Assembly (NCBI GenBank): GCA_963736685.1
Contig: CAVTPZ010000008.1
Location: forward strand, 1-64,000
Length of the DNA: 64,000 bases
Source: DASUPK01 sp963736685
GTDB lineage: Bacteria > Actinomycetota > Thermoleophilia > Solirubrobacterales > 70-9
Direction: 5' to 3'
Position numbers and translations under genes: made by a program. Positions 30,618-39,825 of this stretch are shown piece by piece. The notes under the pieces are model-generated. The model worked only from the letters and a program-made list of their open reading frames with translations, ran no database searches and was not told the DNA's origin. Numbering within the stretch: the first letter of the stretch is position 1; every line of letters starts with the position of its first letter.

Positions 30618-31182
30618 GTGAGCCCGGCGATTGACCACCTCACACTCGCCGACTCTGTCGACGACCCGACCACTACAAGAACTGGACGGTCGTCGGGATC
30701 ATCCTGATGGCGCTGCTGATGGGCTTGGGCGGCGGCATGACGAGGGACGTGTTTGCCAACGAGGTCCCGGCGGCTCTGACAAACCCCGCCTACATCGTCC
30801 TCGCACTCGCCGTGATCGGCCCGACAGCCGGGCGCTGGTACATCGATCTCACCTGCGAGGTGCACCCAAGCAGTTCGTCCGTGGCGAATGGTTCGTGGCG
30901 ACCGCGATCCTGACCGGCCTGGTGTGGCTGGTCGCCGACGACCTCGGCGCCTCGATCTACCTCTCGGTCGGGATAGCGTTCGCGATCGGCTACGCCTTCC
31001 GCGTCGTGGCCCTCTACCGCGGCTGGGAGGAACCGCTTGCCAAGGAGCCCAGCGGCGTCTACGTCCATGACGACGGGCGCCCGATGCTGGGCCGGAAGCT
31101 CCCGGGCAAGTCGCAGCGGGAGCTTAAATCGCTGGGCCTCGTGGTCGGAGGGGACGAGGAGATCCACGCGGAGCAAAGCTGA
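30618..31182 (+). pseudogene. Frameshifted TRIC/UPF0126-like membrane channel gene
   Basis: Pieces of one protein lie in three frames. Frame 1, from GTG 30618, gives SPAIDHLTLADSVDDP; frame 2, from about 30667, gives HYKNWTVVGIILMALLMGLG, then GGMTRDVFANEVPAALTNPA (the UPF0126/TRIC glycine motif with RD) and RWYIDLTCEV. Frame 3, from about 30858, gives PKQFVRGEWFVATAILTGLV and the final helices with YRGWEEPL. Adding one base at each of two joints (near 30667 and 30858) restores a 188-residue frame. Either the gene is dead or the assembly has two single-base deletions. Confidence 0.75.
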
Positions 31183-31261
31183 GGGTCGTGATTTCACCCG
31201 ATCGGGATGACGACGGGACCGCCTCGATCGGGTTGGCTTCGCACGGATCAGAGGCCCCACC

Positions 31262-31696
31262 TTGCACGCAGCGACAGCCAACCCGAACAACTTCCAGTAC
31301 ACGGCACGCCCTCGAATCCCCGTCGTGGCGGAGGCCGCAATCCCAAGCGGCTGGCTGCTCACCATCGGCCTGCTCAATCTCTTCTATGCGATCTCGGTGC
31401 TCGCCGGCTCGCACATCTTCATCACGACTGCCTCCTGGCTTGTCGGCGACACGCGTCCGGAAGGCTGGTTGATGCTGATCGTCGCGCTGATCCAGCTCGC
31501 GGCCGCTCCCGGAGTGTTGCTGGGCAAGCTCGGGGCGCTCGTGGTCGGAATGCTCTCTGTCGCCGGCCACGTCGTGGCGGCGATCATGTTCTTCCCCGAT
31601 TCCCCGGCCATCGCGATCGCCCTCCTGCTCATAGATCTGACAGTGTTGCTCTGTCTGCTGAGCGTCGCGAGGAGCGCTCGGGGATCGAACGGCTGA
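31262..31696 (+). CDS. DUF7144-like four-helix membrane protein
   Basis: A 144-aa protein with four hydrophobic helices and a conserved layout: GWLLTIGLLNLFYAISVL, then a short exposed loop, GWLMLIVALIQLAAAPGVLL, and a final pair ending ALLLIDLTVLLCLLSVA. A paralogue of similar design lies at 45500-45886. The start is uncertain (TTG 31262 or GTG 31325). Its stop overlaps the gadB ATG (TGATG), so it is probably co-translated with glutamate decarboxylase. Confidence 0.75.
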   Translation: MHAATANPNNFQYTARPRIPVVAEAAIPSGWLLTIGLLNLFYAISVLAGSHIFITTASWLVGDTRPEGWLMLIVALIQLAAAPGVLLGKLGALVVGMLSVAGHVVAAIMFFPDSPAIAIALLLIDLTVLLCLLSVARSARGSNG

Positions 31697-33087
31697 TGGC
31701 GACCTCCAAAGACAAGCTGAGCAAGCTCCTGGACGAGTTCAAGGAGGAGCCGCGCGGCGCCTGGCTGGTGGAGGACGCCCCTCAGGAGGCGATTCCCGAG
31801 CACGCGATGGACTCGATCGCCGCGATGCGCCTCGTCGAGCAGGAGCTCGCCGTCGAGGGAATCCCCGAGAGGAACCTGGCGACCTTCGTCACCACCTGGA
31901 TGGAGCCCGAGGCACGCCTGGTGATCGAGGAGAACCTGCACCGGAACTTCATCGATCACGCCGAGTACCCGATGACCGCGGAGATCGAGCAGCGCTGTAT
32001 TCGAATGCTCGCCGCGCTGTTCAACGCCCCGGGCGAGACGACCGGGGCGCGAACGCAGGGGTCCTCGGAGGCGATCATGCTCGGCGCGCTCTCGCTGAAG
32101 TGGAACTGGCGGAAGCGACGGGAGGCAGACGGCAAGGCCACCGACAAGCCGAACCTCGTCTTCGGCGGCGACGTGCACGTGGTCTGGGAGAAGTTCTGCC
32201 GCTACTTCGACGTCGAGCCGCGAATCGTCCCGCTGCAGGCCGGCAAGTACACGATCGGCCCAGAGGACATCGAGCCTCACCTCGACGAGAACACGATCGG
32301 CGTGGCGGCTGTGGTCGGAACCACGTTCACCGGTCACGCCGACGATGTCGTCGGCATCAACAAGCTGCTGCTCGACCACAAGAACGAGAAGGGCATCGAT
32401 ATCCCCCTGCACATCGACGGTGCCAGCGGCGCCTTCGTCTGGCCCTTCCTCTACCCCGACTCGAAGTGGGACTTTCGCCTCGAGCAGGTTCGCTCGATCA
32501 ACGCCTCGGGGCACAAGTTCGGCCTGGTGTACCCGGGGATCGGCTGGCTGATCTTCCGCGAGAAGTCCGACCTCGCCGAGGACCTCGTCTTCTACGAGAA
32601 CTACCTCGGCAAGACCGACGCGACCTTCACCCTCAACTTCTCAACCGGGTCCGCGATGGTGTTGGCGCAGTACTACAACTTCATTCGCTTCGGCCAGGCC
32701 GGGTACCGGCTGATCATGGAGATCATGCAGGAGAACGCGCAGGAACTCGCCAAGGATCTCAAGGGCATGGGACCGTTCCAGATCATCGGCGAGGGCGAGG
32801 AGACGCTTCCTCTGGTGGCGTTCAATCTCGCGGAGAAGCACGCCTACGACGAGTTCGACATCGCCTTCCAGCTCTCGGCCGAGCGCGGCTGGATGGTCCC
32901 CGCCTACACGATGCCGCCGGACGCGCACGACGTGAAGATGATGCGGGCGCTGGTGAAGGTCAACCTGAGCCGCTCACTGGTCGACCGGCTGGTGGACGAC
33001 ATCGCGGACGCGATGAAGACCCTGGAGAAGAAGGGTCCGGTCAGCGAATCCGAGCGGAAGCTCGTCAAGACCAGCGTCACCCACTGA
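31696..33087 (+). CDS. gadB: Glutamate decarboxylase
   Basis: PLP enzyme converting glutamate to GABA and CO2 while consuming a proton. The 463-aa protein has the group II decarboxylase fold and GadB-specific stretches: FIDHAEYPMTAEIEQRCIRM, TTGARTQGSSEAIMLGAL, HIDGASGAFVWPFLYPD, and SINASGHKFGLVYPGIGW with the PLP lysine at about 274. Length matches E. coli GadB (466 aa). No glutamate/GABA antiporter gene is nearby. The ATG at 31696 overlaps the DUF7144 stop; the longer frame upstream is spurious. Confidence 0.96.
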   Translation: MATSKDKLSKLLDEFKEEPRGAWLVEDAPQEAIPEHAMDSIAAMRLVEQELAVEGIPERNLATFVTTWMEPEARLVIEENLHRNFIDHAEYPMTAEIEQRCIRMLAALFNAPGETTGARTQGSSEAIMLGALSLKWNWRKRREADGKATDKPNLVFGGDVHVVWEKFCRYFDVEPRIVPLQAGKYTIGPEDIEPHLDENTIGVAAVVGTTFTGHADDVVGINKLLLDHKNEKGIDIPLHIDGASGAFVWPFLYPDSKWDFRLEQVRSINASGHKFGLVYPGIGWLIFREKSDLAEDLVFYENYLGKTDATFTLNFSTGSAMVLAQYYNFIRFGQAGYRLIMEIMQENAQELAKDLKGMGPFQIIGEGEETLPLVAFNLAEKHAYDEFDIAFQLSAERGWMVPAYTMPPDAHDVKMMRALVKVNLSRSLVDRLVDDIADAMKTLEKKGPVSESERKLVKTSVTH

Positions 33088-33171
33088 GCGAATTCCGCTA
33101 AATCTCCTGCGGGTGTCCATTTCCGCCTCCGTTGATCGTCTCTGAGGCAAACCACCCACCAGGAGGTAGCC

Positions 33172-33534
33172 ATGAAGTACGTGCTTCTGATTCATCAGGG
33201 AACCACCCCGGTCCCCGGGACCGACGCCTGGAACGAGCTCTCCGAGGAGGAGCAGAAGGAGATGTTCGCGGGCTACGGCGCGGTCAACGAGACGCCCGGC
33301 GTCACCCCGAACAACCTGCGACTCGACTCGCCCGAGACCGCGACGACCGTTCGCGTTGCGGACGGCGAGACCCTGACCACCGACGGCCCGTTCGTGTCCG
33401 TCAAGGAGGCGCTCGGCGGCTGGCTCACCTTCGAGGCCGACGACCTCGATGCGGCAATCGAGCTCGCGGCTCGCATTCCGGCGGCACGCTCCGGAGGCGC
33501 GATCGAGATTCGGCCGGTGGCCAAGGAGTACTAG
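33172..33534 (+). CDS. YCII/DGPF-domain protein
   Basis: A 120-aa small protein of the YCII family (KYVLLIHQG start, TTDGPFVSVKEALGGWLTFEA core with DGPF, EIRPV end). Such proteins are characteristic partners of ECF42 sigma factors, and the gene for one follows immediately. A strong AGGAGG precedes its ATG. Its last codons contain AAGGAG, which can serve as the ribosome binding site for the sigma gene. Confidence 0.92.
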   Translation: MKYVLLIHQGTTPVPGTDAWNELSEEEQKEMFAGYGAVNETPGVTPNNLRLDSPETATTVRVADGETLTTDGPFVSVKEALGGWLTFEADDLDAAIELAARIPAARSGGAIEIRPVAKEY

Positions 33535-33536
33535 CC

Positions 33537-34706
33537 ATCCTCGACCAGGTCTTCCGAGACGAGTGGAGCCGGGTCCTCGCCAACCTGATCGGCTTCCTCG
33601 GCAGCTTCGAGCTCGCCGAGGAGGCCGCTCAGGAGGCGTTCGCGATCGCGGCCGAGCGCTGGCCCCGGGACGGGACGCCCGACAACCCGAGGGCCTGGCT
33701 CGTGACGACCGCGCGGAACCGGGCGATAGACCGGATCCGACGCGACCGGACACTCGCCGAGAAGACCAAGCTGCTCGACCTGCCCGAGGCGACGGAGGAC
33801 GAAATGCCGGATGAGACGACGATTCCCGACGAGCGGCTCGAGCTGGTCTTCACCTGCTGCCATCCGGCACTCGCACTGGAGGGCCAGGTCGCGCTCACGC
33901 TGCGGACACTGGGTGGGCTGACCACGGAGGAAATCGCCCGGGCCTTCCTCGTGCCGAAGGAGACGATGGCCAAACGGCTGGTTCGGGCCAAGCGCAAGAT
34001 CGAGGCCGCCGGGATCCCGTTCCGTGTCCCTCCGCCCCACCTTCTCCCGGACCGGCTCGCCGCAGTGCTGGCCGTCATCTATCTGATCTTCAACGAGGGC
34101 TACGGGGGCCGCGGGGATCTCGCCGCCGAGGCGATCCGCATCGCTCGCTCGCTCGCCGAGCTCATGCCGGACGAGCCGGAGGTCTTCGGCCTGCTCGCGC
34201 TGATGCTGGCCAACGACGCGCGCAGTGCGGCGCGGTTTGCGGAGGGCGAACTGGTGCTGCTCGGCGATCAGGACCGCTCGCTATGGGACAGCGCGGAGCT
34301 CGACCTGGCGCGGACCGCCCTCGACCGGGCGATGGCGCTCGGTGGCCGTGGCCCGTACGTGCTGCAGGCCGCCATCGCCATTCTCCATACGGAGGAGGAG
34401 GTGGACTGGCCGCAGATCGCCGCCCTCTACGGCGAGTTGGCGCGGCTGACCGCGTCCCCCGTGGTGGAGCTGAACCGGGCGGCCGCGATCGCGGAGGCCG
34501 GCGACACGGCGGCAGCCCTCGCGCTGGTGGATGACCTGGACCTCGATGACTACCACTACCTCCACGCAACCCGCGCCGAGTTGCTGCGCCGTGCCGACCG
34601 TCTGGACGAGGCTCGAGACGCCTACGAGCGGGCGCTCCAACTGGTCCACTCCGACGCCGAGCGCAGCTTCCTTGAGCGGCGCCTCGCCGGGGTCAAAGAC
34701 CGCTGA
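33537..34706 (+). CDS. ECF42-type RNA polymerase sigma factor with C-terminal TPR-like domain; non-canonical start
   Basis: The product (about 389 aa) shows sigma region 2 (DEWSRVLANLIGFLGSFELA, AWLVTTARNRAIDRIRRD) and region 4 (ALTLRTLGGLTTEEIARAFL, MAKRLVRAKRKI). A ~200-residue helical C-terminal extension with the DUF6596 and TPR features typical of ECF42 follows. Homology starts at LDQVFRDEW, but no ATG, GTG or TTG occurs in frame at or near that point. An ATC at 33537 lies eight bases after AAGGAG (33523-33528) and two bases after the YCII stop. It is either a rare AUC start, a mutated ATG, or a base-call error. Confidence 0.85.
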   Translation: MLDQVFRDEWSRVLANLIGFLGSFELAEEAAQEAFAIAAERWPRDGTPDNPRAWLVTTARNRAIDRIRRDRTLAEKTKLLDLPEATEDEMPDETTIPDERLELVFTCCHPALALEGQVALTLRTLGGLTTEEIARAFLVPKETMAKRLVRAKRKIEAAGIPFRVPPPHLLPDRLAAVLAVIYLIFNEGYGGRGDLAAEAIRIARSLAELMPDEPEVFGLLALMLANDARSAARFAEGELVLLGDQDRSLWDSAELDLARTALDRAMALGGRGPYVLQAAIAILHTEEEVDWPQIAALYGELARLTASPVVELNRAAAIAEAGDTAAALALVDDLDLDDYHYLHATRAELLRRADRLDEARDAYERALQLVHSDAERSFLERRLAGVKDR

Positions 34707-36085
34707 CGGCCTTCAGGCGGCCCGTCTTGACGGCGGCCTCGAACTCCTTGTAGTCGCTCTCGTTCTGGTCCGCATAGGCCTCGGCGAATTCGCCCATCGC
34801 GCGGTCGAAGGAATCCCCCTTGCCGAGATAGGAGGCAATCGCCAGCCTGTCACCTGACCGAGCGTGCGCCCGTGCCAGCGTCCACCCGCAGAGCTTTCCG
34901 TAGAGTCCCATCGTCACGGGAGTCATCCGCTCGATCTCGGCAGATCCCTTGCCGTCCCAGAGCTGGCGGACGTAGAAGTCACGCGTGACACCGTCCGGAT
35001 CGGTCCCGGAGATCCAGCCGAGGAAGATGTCACTGGCCGCCTGCATGAGCCGTTGACCCTCGACGACACGCCTGCCCTGCTGCTTGAACTTGCTCTTGCC
35101 GGCGGCCCCCTCGAGGACCGAGCTCTCCGCCTCCTTCACCTGAAGGAAGAGCGGGTCGTCCGAGTCCCGGCCGAGGAGGAGCACGATCCAGGCTCGCGTC
35201 CCGACGCTGCCGACTCCCACGACCTTCCGCGCGGCATGGACGTAGCGGTAGCTCTCGACGAGGTGCCGGACGTCGCCGTCGAGCGTCTTGCGGTATTCGG
35301 CGATCAGCTCGAGCAGGCGACGCTGGATCTCGCCGGATGGAGCGCCCTTGAAGACATCCTCGACAGGAGTGATCAGGGGCGGGTCGCTGACGATTCGCAG
35401 CTCGCCGTCGACGGACTGCGTGAGCTTCGCGAACGCCCGGAGGCTGTTCTTGCTCTCCGCCTTCGCGACGTTCTTGTCGTAGTTCCTGGCCGCCTTGCGC
35501 TTGACCTGCGAGCGGTACTGCTCGAGGACGGAGATGTCCAGGCGCTCGTACCAGACGTCGATCGTGCGCATCGCGGCCAGCCTGCGTATCTCCTGCCGGT
35601 ACTCGCCTACGACGTCCGCAACAGCGGCGCGCCGATCCCGCTCCTTGAAACCGAGGTCGCGTCCGCCGATCGCGAAGCTGGCGACGAGGCGCTTGACGTC
35701 CCATTCGAACGGTCCCGGATGGGTTTCGTCGAAGTCGTTGATGTCGAAGATCAAGGCGCCGATCAGGGGCGGCGAAAACTCCGAAGTTGGAGAGGTGGGC
35801 GTCGCCGCAGAGCTGAACGGTGATGTCGGTGCGAGGAGACGCCGCAAGGTCGGCGGCCATGATTCCGGCCGCGCCCCGGTAAAAGGTGAATGCTGACGCG
35901 CCCATCCGCCCGTGCCGAATCGGGACGAGCTCCTCGACGCGGGTCTTGTCCTGGCGCTCAAGGATCTTGAGCGGGTCGGCGCGCTTGCCCGGCGACTCCC
36001 AAGGCCCGAGCGACGACCGTGGAGTCTTGCGACGAGACGCTTTGCCCTTCGCCTCGCTCTCGGCCGTGGTCAGGGGATCAGCCAT
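34693..36085 (-). pseudogene. Frameshifted DUF2252 family protein
   Basis: The N-terminal part from ATG 36085 (MADPLTTAESEAKGK, RHGRMGASAFTFYRGAA, TVQLCGDAHLSNFGVFA) is in one frame. The rest (IFDINDFDETHPGPFEWDVK, then SYRYVHAARKVVGVGSVGTR, ARAHARSGD) is in the next. Removing one A from the AA at 35753-35754 restores a continuous 463-residue DUF2252 protein, including the usual RRL-IFDINDFDE junction. DUF2252 is related to kinase/aminoglycoside phosphotransferase folds; no function is settled. The start overlaps the MalT-like regulator stop by eight bases. A true pseudogene and a sequencing insertion are both possible. Confidence 0.85.
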
Positions 36086-38237
36086 GGGACACATCCTGAA
36101 GCAGACCGCGATCGCGTGCACGCTCGACGGCCTCCCCCCGAGAGGTGGCATCCAGCTTGCGATAGATGGCCTGCGCCTGCGTCTTCACCGTGTTGGGCGA
36201 CACGAAGCTCTGCTCGGCGATCTTCCGGAACGAGAGGTGGCTCGGCAGGAATCTGAGCGTCCTGAGCTCCGCTGGGGTCAGCTCCGACCGCGCCTCGCCA
36301 CCGGCCATCGCGGCAGTCGCCGATTTGGCCTCTGACAGCCAGCGACTGAGCGCGGGTGCGTCGTCAAGCCGGTCAGCGAACTCGGTGGCCTCGGCGAGCA
36401 GGGCAGTGGCTGCGGGCAAATCGTCCAGGAGCCGGCTGGCGCGGGCCAGCTGGATCCGCGCCTGTCCCTGGTACCAGTCGGGAAAGCCATCGAGGCGGTC
36501 GAGCATCTTCTTGGCACGGTTGCTGTCGGCTGCCGCCTCCTCGATGCGCCCCTCGCGAGCACGGGTCAGCGCGGACGCGACGAAGAAGAAGGCGAGAATC
36601 GGGTATTCGCCGAGCCGGAACCGCTCCAACTGCTCCCTGGCCTGGGCGACGACACGGAGCGCACCCTCGAAGTCGTCTCTATCCAGATGGAGAAAGGTCA
36701 GCTGGACGAGGCAGAAGACCTGCGCTATCGGCGCGGTGGCCGACCCCTTGCGCGCCCCCTCCTCGAACAGCTCCCTGGCGCCGCCGGTGTCGTCCGCGAG
36801 GTAGCGGCTGACGCCCGCGTAGAAGTACGACATCGCGCGCCAGGGACTCTCGGGAGGATGGAGCTCGCCGGCCCGGGTCGCGTCGACCCCCATCTGCACG
36901 ATTCCATCGGCCGGCAGGGTCACCTTCAGAATGAGCAGGTCGGCCTCCAGGTCGGCGTCATCAAGCGCCACCTCGTCGAACGCCTCCTGGGCGACCGATG
37001 ACCAGTGCGCGGCGTGGTCCCCGTCCCCGAGCGCCAGGTAGAGGTGCGCAGTCGTGAGTGCAAGCTGGGCGGAGCGCGCCAGCTTTCTGTCGCTGAAGCG
37101 GCCCAGCCAGCGGCGCAGGTCGTCGCGGTCTCCCACTGCGAGATACGGGGCGGCGCGCGCCCAGATCAGCTGGGCGGCCCGCTTCTCATCTCCGCCAGCC
37201 GTTGCGTGATCGATGGCCTCCTCGAAGCGCTCGTGCTCCGCGTACCAGTCGCTGGCGCGCCGGTGAAGATCGGATTCGAGCTCGGGCTCCCGGCGATGGA
37301 GCTCCGCGGCCAATGTCTGCTTGAAGAGAGGGTGGTAGCGATAGGTGCCGTCGGCGTGATCCAACGGCTCGAGTGGAAGCTTCGACCGGGCGAGCTCGCG
37401 CAGGACTCTGCCCGATCCCGTCCTCTCGAGAACCTCGTCACAGACCTTGCCGGCGAGGTCCTCGAGAATCGAGGTCCGCATCAGGAATCTGAGTCGGGCG
37501 ACCGAAATGCCCGCGAGGAACTCGTCCCGCATGTAGTCGGCCACGAAGCGGTCGTCGCCGCCGAAGTGGGCAGCGTCGACCGGCGTGCCCTCCCTGTCTC
37601 CGAGCGCCAGTCCCGCCAGGTAGAGCGCAGCCGGCCAGCCCTCGGTCCGCTCGTACAACGTCTCTATCTCGTCGGAGCTGAGGCGAAGCCCGATCGTCCG
37701 CAGCAGCGCCTCGCTCTCGATTCTGCTCATGGCCAGATCCCGCCGGGTGAGCTCGAATACCTGGCGATGCGCGCGCATTCGGCCCAGGGGCAGGGCGAGC
37801 TCGCGGCGCGAGACGAGGACGATCTGGCCCTCTGGTGGTAGGGATGCAATCGAGTTCCCCAGCGCCGTCAGCGCGCCCTTGGTGCGAAGAGCGTCGGCTT
37901 CATCGATCGCGACGACGAAGGGGTGTCCCCCCGAGCTCACTGAGTCGAGCGTCTGTACCAGGCGATTCAGCAGGCGTGATGGATGGTCGTCGCGTGAGCT
38001 CAGGGTCACCAGCGCAAACGGGCGACCATCCTCCTCCGCCCACTGGGCCAGCAGGCTGCTCTTCGCGTATCCGGCCGGGGCGGTGATGAGCACCAGTGGG
38101 TACCCGTTGGCCTCACGCAGCCGCGTGACGAGCTGTGGCCGGGGGATGAGGTCCAGGCGTCCCGGGAGGCCAACGCGGGGCGCGGTCCGGTCATGCGTCA
38201 GGGCTCTCACATCACCTTCCCGGCTTGTCGAGGTCAT
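36078..38237 (-). CDS. MalT/LAL-type LuxR transcriptional regulator
   Basis: The 719-aa protein has an N-terminal STAND NTPase (P-loop ITAPAGYAKSSLLAQW, Walker B FVVAIDEADAL), a winged-helix/TPR middle (DWYAEHERFEEAIDHATAGG), and a C-terminal LuxR helix-turn-helix (LTPAELRTLRFLPSHLSFRK, SFVSPNTVKTQAQAIYRKL). Such regulators activate transcription on binding an inducer. The ATG at 38237 is chosen over the longer frame to 38321. It is upstream of and overlaps the DUF2252 gene. Two direct copies of GGACACGCAC lie in its upstream region (38262, 38312). Confidence 0.9.
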   Translation of the reverse strand: MTSTSREGDVRALTHDRTAPRVGLPGRLDLIPRPQLVTRLREANGYPLVLITAPAGYAKSSLLAQWAEEDGRPFALVTLSSRDDHPSRLLNRLVQTLDSVSSGGHPFVVAIDEADALRTKGALTALGNSIASLPPEGQIVLVSRRELALPLGRMRAHRQVFELTRRDLAMSRIESEALLRTIGLRLSSDEIETLYERTEGWPAALYLAGLALGDREGTPVDAAHFGGDDRFVADYMRDEFLAGISVARLRFLMRTSILEDLAGKVCDEVLERTGSGRVLRELARSKLPLEPLDHADGTYRYHPLFKQTLAAELHRREPELESDLHRRASDWYAEHERFEEAIDHATAGGDEKRAAQLIWARAAPYLAVGDRDDLRRWLGRFSDRKLARSAQLALTTAHLYLALGDGDHAAHWSSVAQEAFDEVALDDADLEADLLILKVTLPADGIVQMGVDATRAGELHPPESPWRAMSYFYAGVSRYLADDTGGARELFEEGARKGSATAPIAQVFCLVQLTFLHLDRDDFEGALRVVAQAREQLERFRLGEYPILAFFFVASALTRAREGRIEEAAADSNRAKKMLDRLDGFPDWYQGQARIQLARASRLLDDLPAATALLAEATEFADRLDDAPALSRWLSEAKSATAAMAGGEARSELTPAELRTLRFLPSHLSFRKIAEQSFVSPNTVKTQAQAIYRKLDATSRGEAVERARDRGLLQDVSHG

Positions 38238-38441
38238 TCCCCTATATCGCGATCCTCGGGAGGACACGCACGGGCGGTCCCTCCCAGTCTCGTACGCGCT
38301 CTTGCGCGAGTGGACACGCACCCTACTCTCCGCCCGAGGGGTGGTATCCGGGTAAAGCTCCTGCCACTCCTCAGTAGTGACTACCTAGGCACCCGGTGCC
38401 GAGGCGTCATCCCGTTCGGGTGATGACCGGCGCCGCCTCGG

Positions 38442-39824
38442 ATGATTGGATCACGGGCGTGGTTGCCGGAATCCTCCGCGGATCGGGCCGGCTCACCGGT
38501 GGTTGACGAGCCGGCCGGGCCGGACCCCGCCTCGACGCTGCGCAGCAAATCCTTCGTCGCCGTGCTCGTTCTCGCGGCGATCGTGGGGGTGATCGCCTCG
38601 CTCGCGGCGTGGTGCTTCCTCGAGCTGATCTTCTATATCCAGCAGTGGGTGTTCACCGACATCCCCCATGACATCGGCTATGACCACGGGGCGCCGCTGT
38701 GGTGGTATCTACCGGTGCTGGCGTTCGCCGGGGTGGTCACCGCCTTCGCGATCGCACGCCTGCCGGGCAACGGGGGGCACGTCCCGGCCGAGGGTCTCAA
38801 GGCCTCCCCCACCCAGCCCGTCGACCTTCCCGGCGTGCTGCTTGCGGCCATCGCCTCGATCGGACTCGGGCTGGTGGTCGGCCCAGAGGCACCCCTGATT
38901 GCGCTCGGCGGCGGCCTCGGGTTCCTCATGGTCCGGGCGATCCGCCCGGATGCGCCGCCCCAGCTCGGCACGTTGCTCGCCACCTCCGCGACCTTTGCCG
39001 CCGTGTCATTTCTGTTCGGGTCGCCGATCATCGCGGCCGTGATCCTGATCGAGGCGGCCGCGCTCGGGGGATCGCAGATGCGGCTGGTCCTGATTCCGGG
39101 CCTGCTCGCCGCCGGGATCGGCTCGCTGGTTTCGATCGGGATGGGATCGCTGACGGGTCTCAGCACGGCCGACATCTCGCTCAGCCCCCTCCACCTGCCT
39201 GCCTTTGCCAGGCCTGACTTCGTCGACTTCCTCTGGACGATCCCGCTGGCTGCCGTGATCGCGGTGGTCACCTTCATGATCTTTCGCCTGGCCCGAGAGG
39301 CGCAGCGCATCGCGACTCCGAGGCCCTTCATCGTGCTCCCCATCGTCGGGTTGCTCGTCGCGGGTCTTGGAATCGCCTTCCATCAGACGGCCGACCACGG
39401 CGTCAACCAGGTTCTCTTCTCCGGTCAGGACGCGATCGGGCCGCTGGTGGACAACCCGGGCTCCTGGTCCCTGTCGGCACTCGCCCTGCTGATCGCCTTC
39501 AAGGGCCTCGCGTACGGCATCTCCCTCGGCACCTTCCGTGGGGGCCCGACCTTTCCGGCGATGTTCCTCGGTGCGGCCGCCGGCCTGATGGCGGCCCAGC
39601 TTCCCGGCTTCGCATTGACACCCGCCGTTGCGGTCGGCCTGGGGGCGGCGGTGGTCGCCGTGCTCAGATTGCCGCTGTCCGCCGTCGTCCTCGCCACGCT
39701 CTTCACAGTGCACACCGGGATCGGCTCAGGCCCGCTGATCATCGTGGGAGTGGTGGTGGCCTATCTGACGGTCCAGGCACTCGACGCGCGCGTGACATCC
39801 TCCGATCCGGCGACGGCGGGCTGA
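38442..39824 (+). CDS. ClC-family chloride channel/antiporter
   Basis: A 460-aa membrane protein with the ClC selectivity motifs: GLVVGPEAPLIALGGGL (the GxExP-type segment with the gating Glu) and GTFRGGPTFPAMFLGAA (GGxFxP-like). About ten or more hydrophobic segments are visible. In E. coli, ClC antiporters support the acid-resistance decarboxylase systems, and a gadB gene lies 5.4 kb upstream. No CBS domains. The ~30-residue N-terminus is polar. Followed one base later by the GAP gene. Confidence 0.93.
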   Translation: MIGSRAWLPESSADRAGSPVVDEPAGPDPASTLRSKSFVAVLVLAAIVGVIASLAAWCFLELIFYIQQWVFTDIPHDIGYDHGAPLWWYLPVLAFAGVVTAFAIARLPGNGGHVPAEGLKASPTQPVDLPGVLLAAIASIGLGLVVGPEAPLIALGGGLGFLMVRAIRPDAPPQLGTLLATSATFAAVSFLFGSPIIAAVILIEAAALGGSQMRLVLIPGLLAAGIGSLVSIGMGSLTGLSTADISLSPLHLPAFARPDFVDFLWTIPLAAVIAVVTFMIFRLAREAQRIATPRPFIVLPIVGLLVAGLGIAFHQTADHGVNQVLFSGQDAIGPLVDNPGSWSLSALALLIAFKGLAYGISLGTFRGGPTFPAMFLGAAAGLMAAQLPGFALTPAVAVGLGAAVVAVLRLPLSAVVLATLFTVHTGIGSGPLIIVGVVVAYLTVQALDARVTSSDPATAG

Positions 39825-39825
39825 G

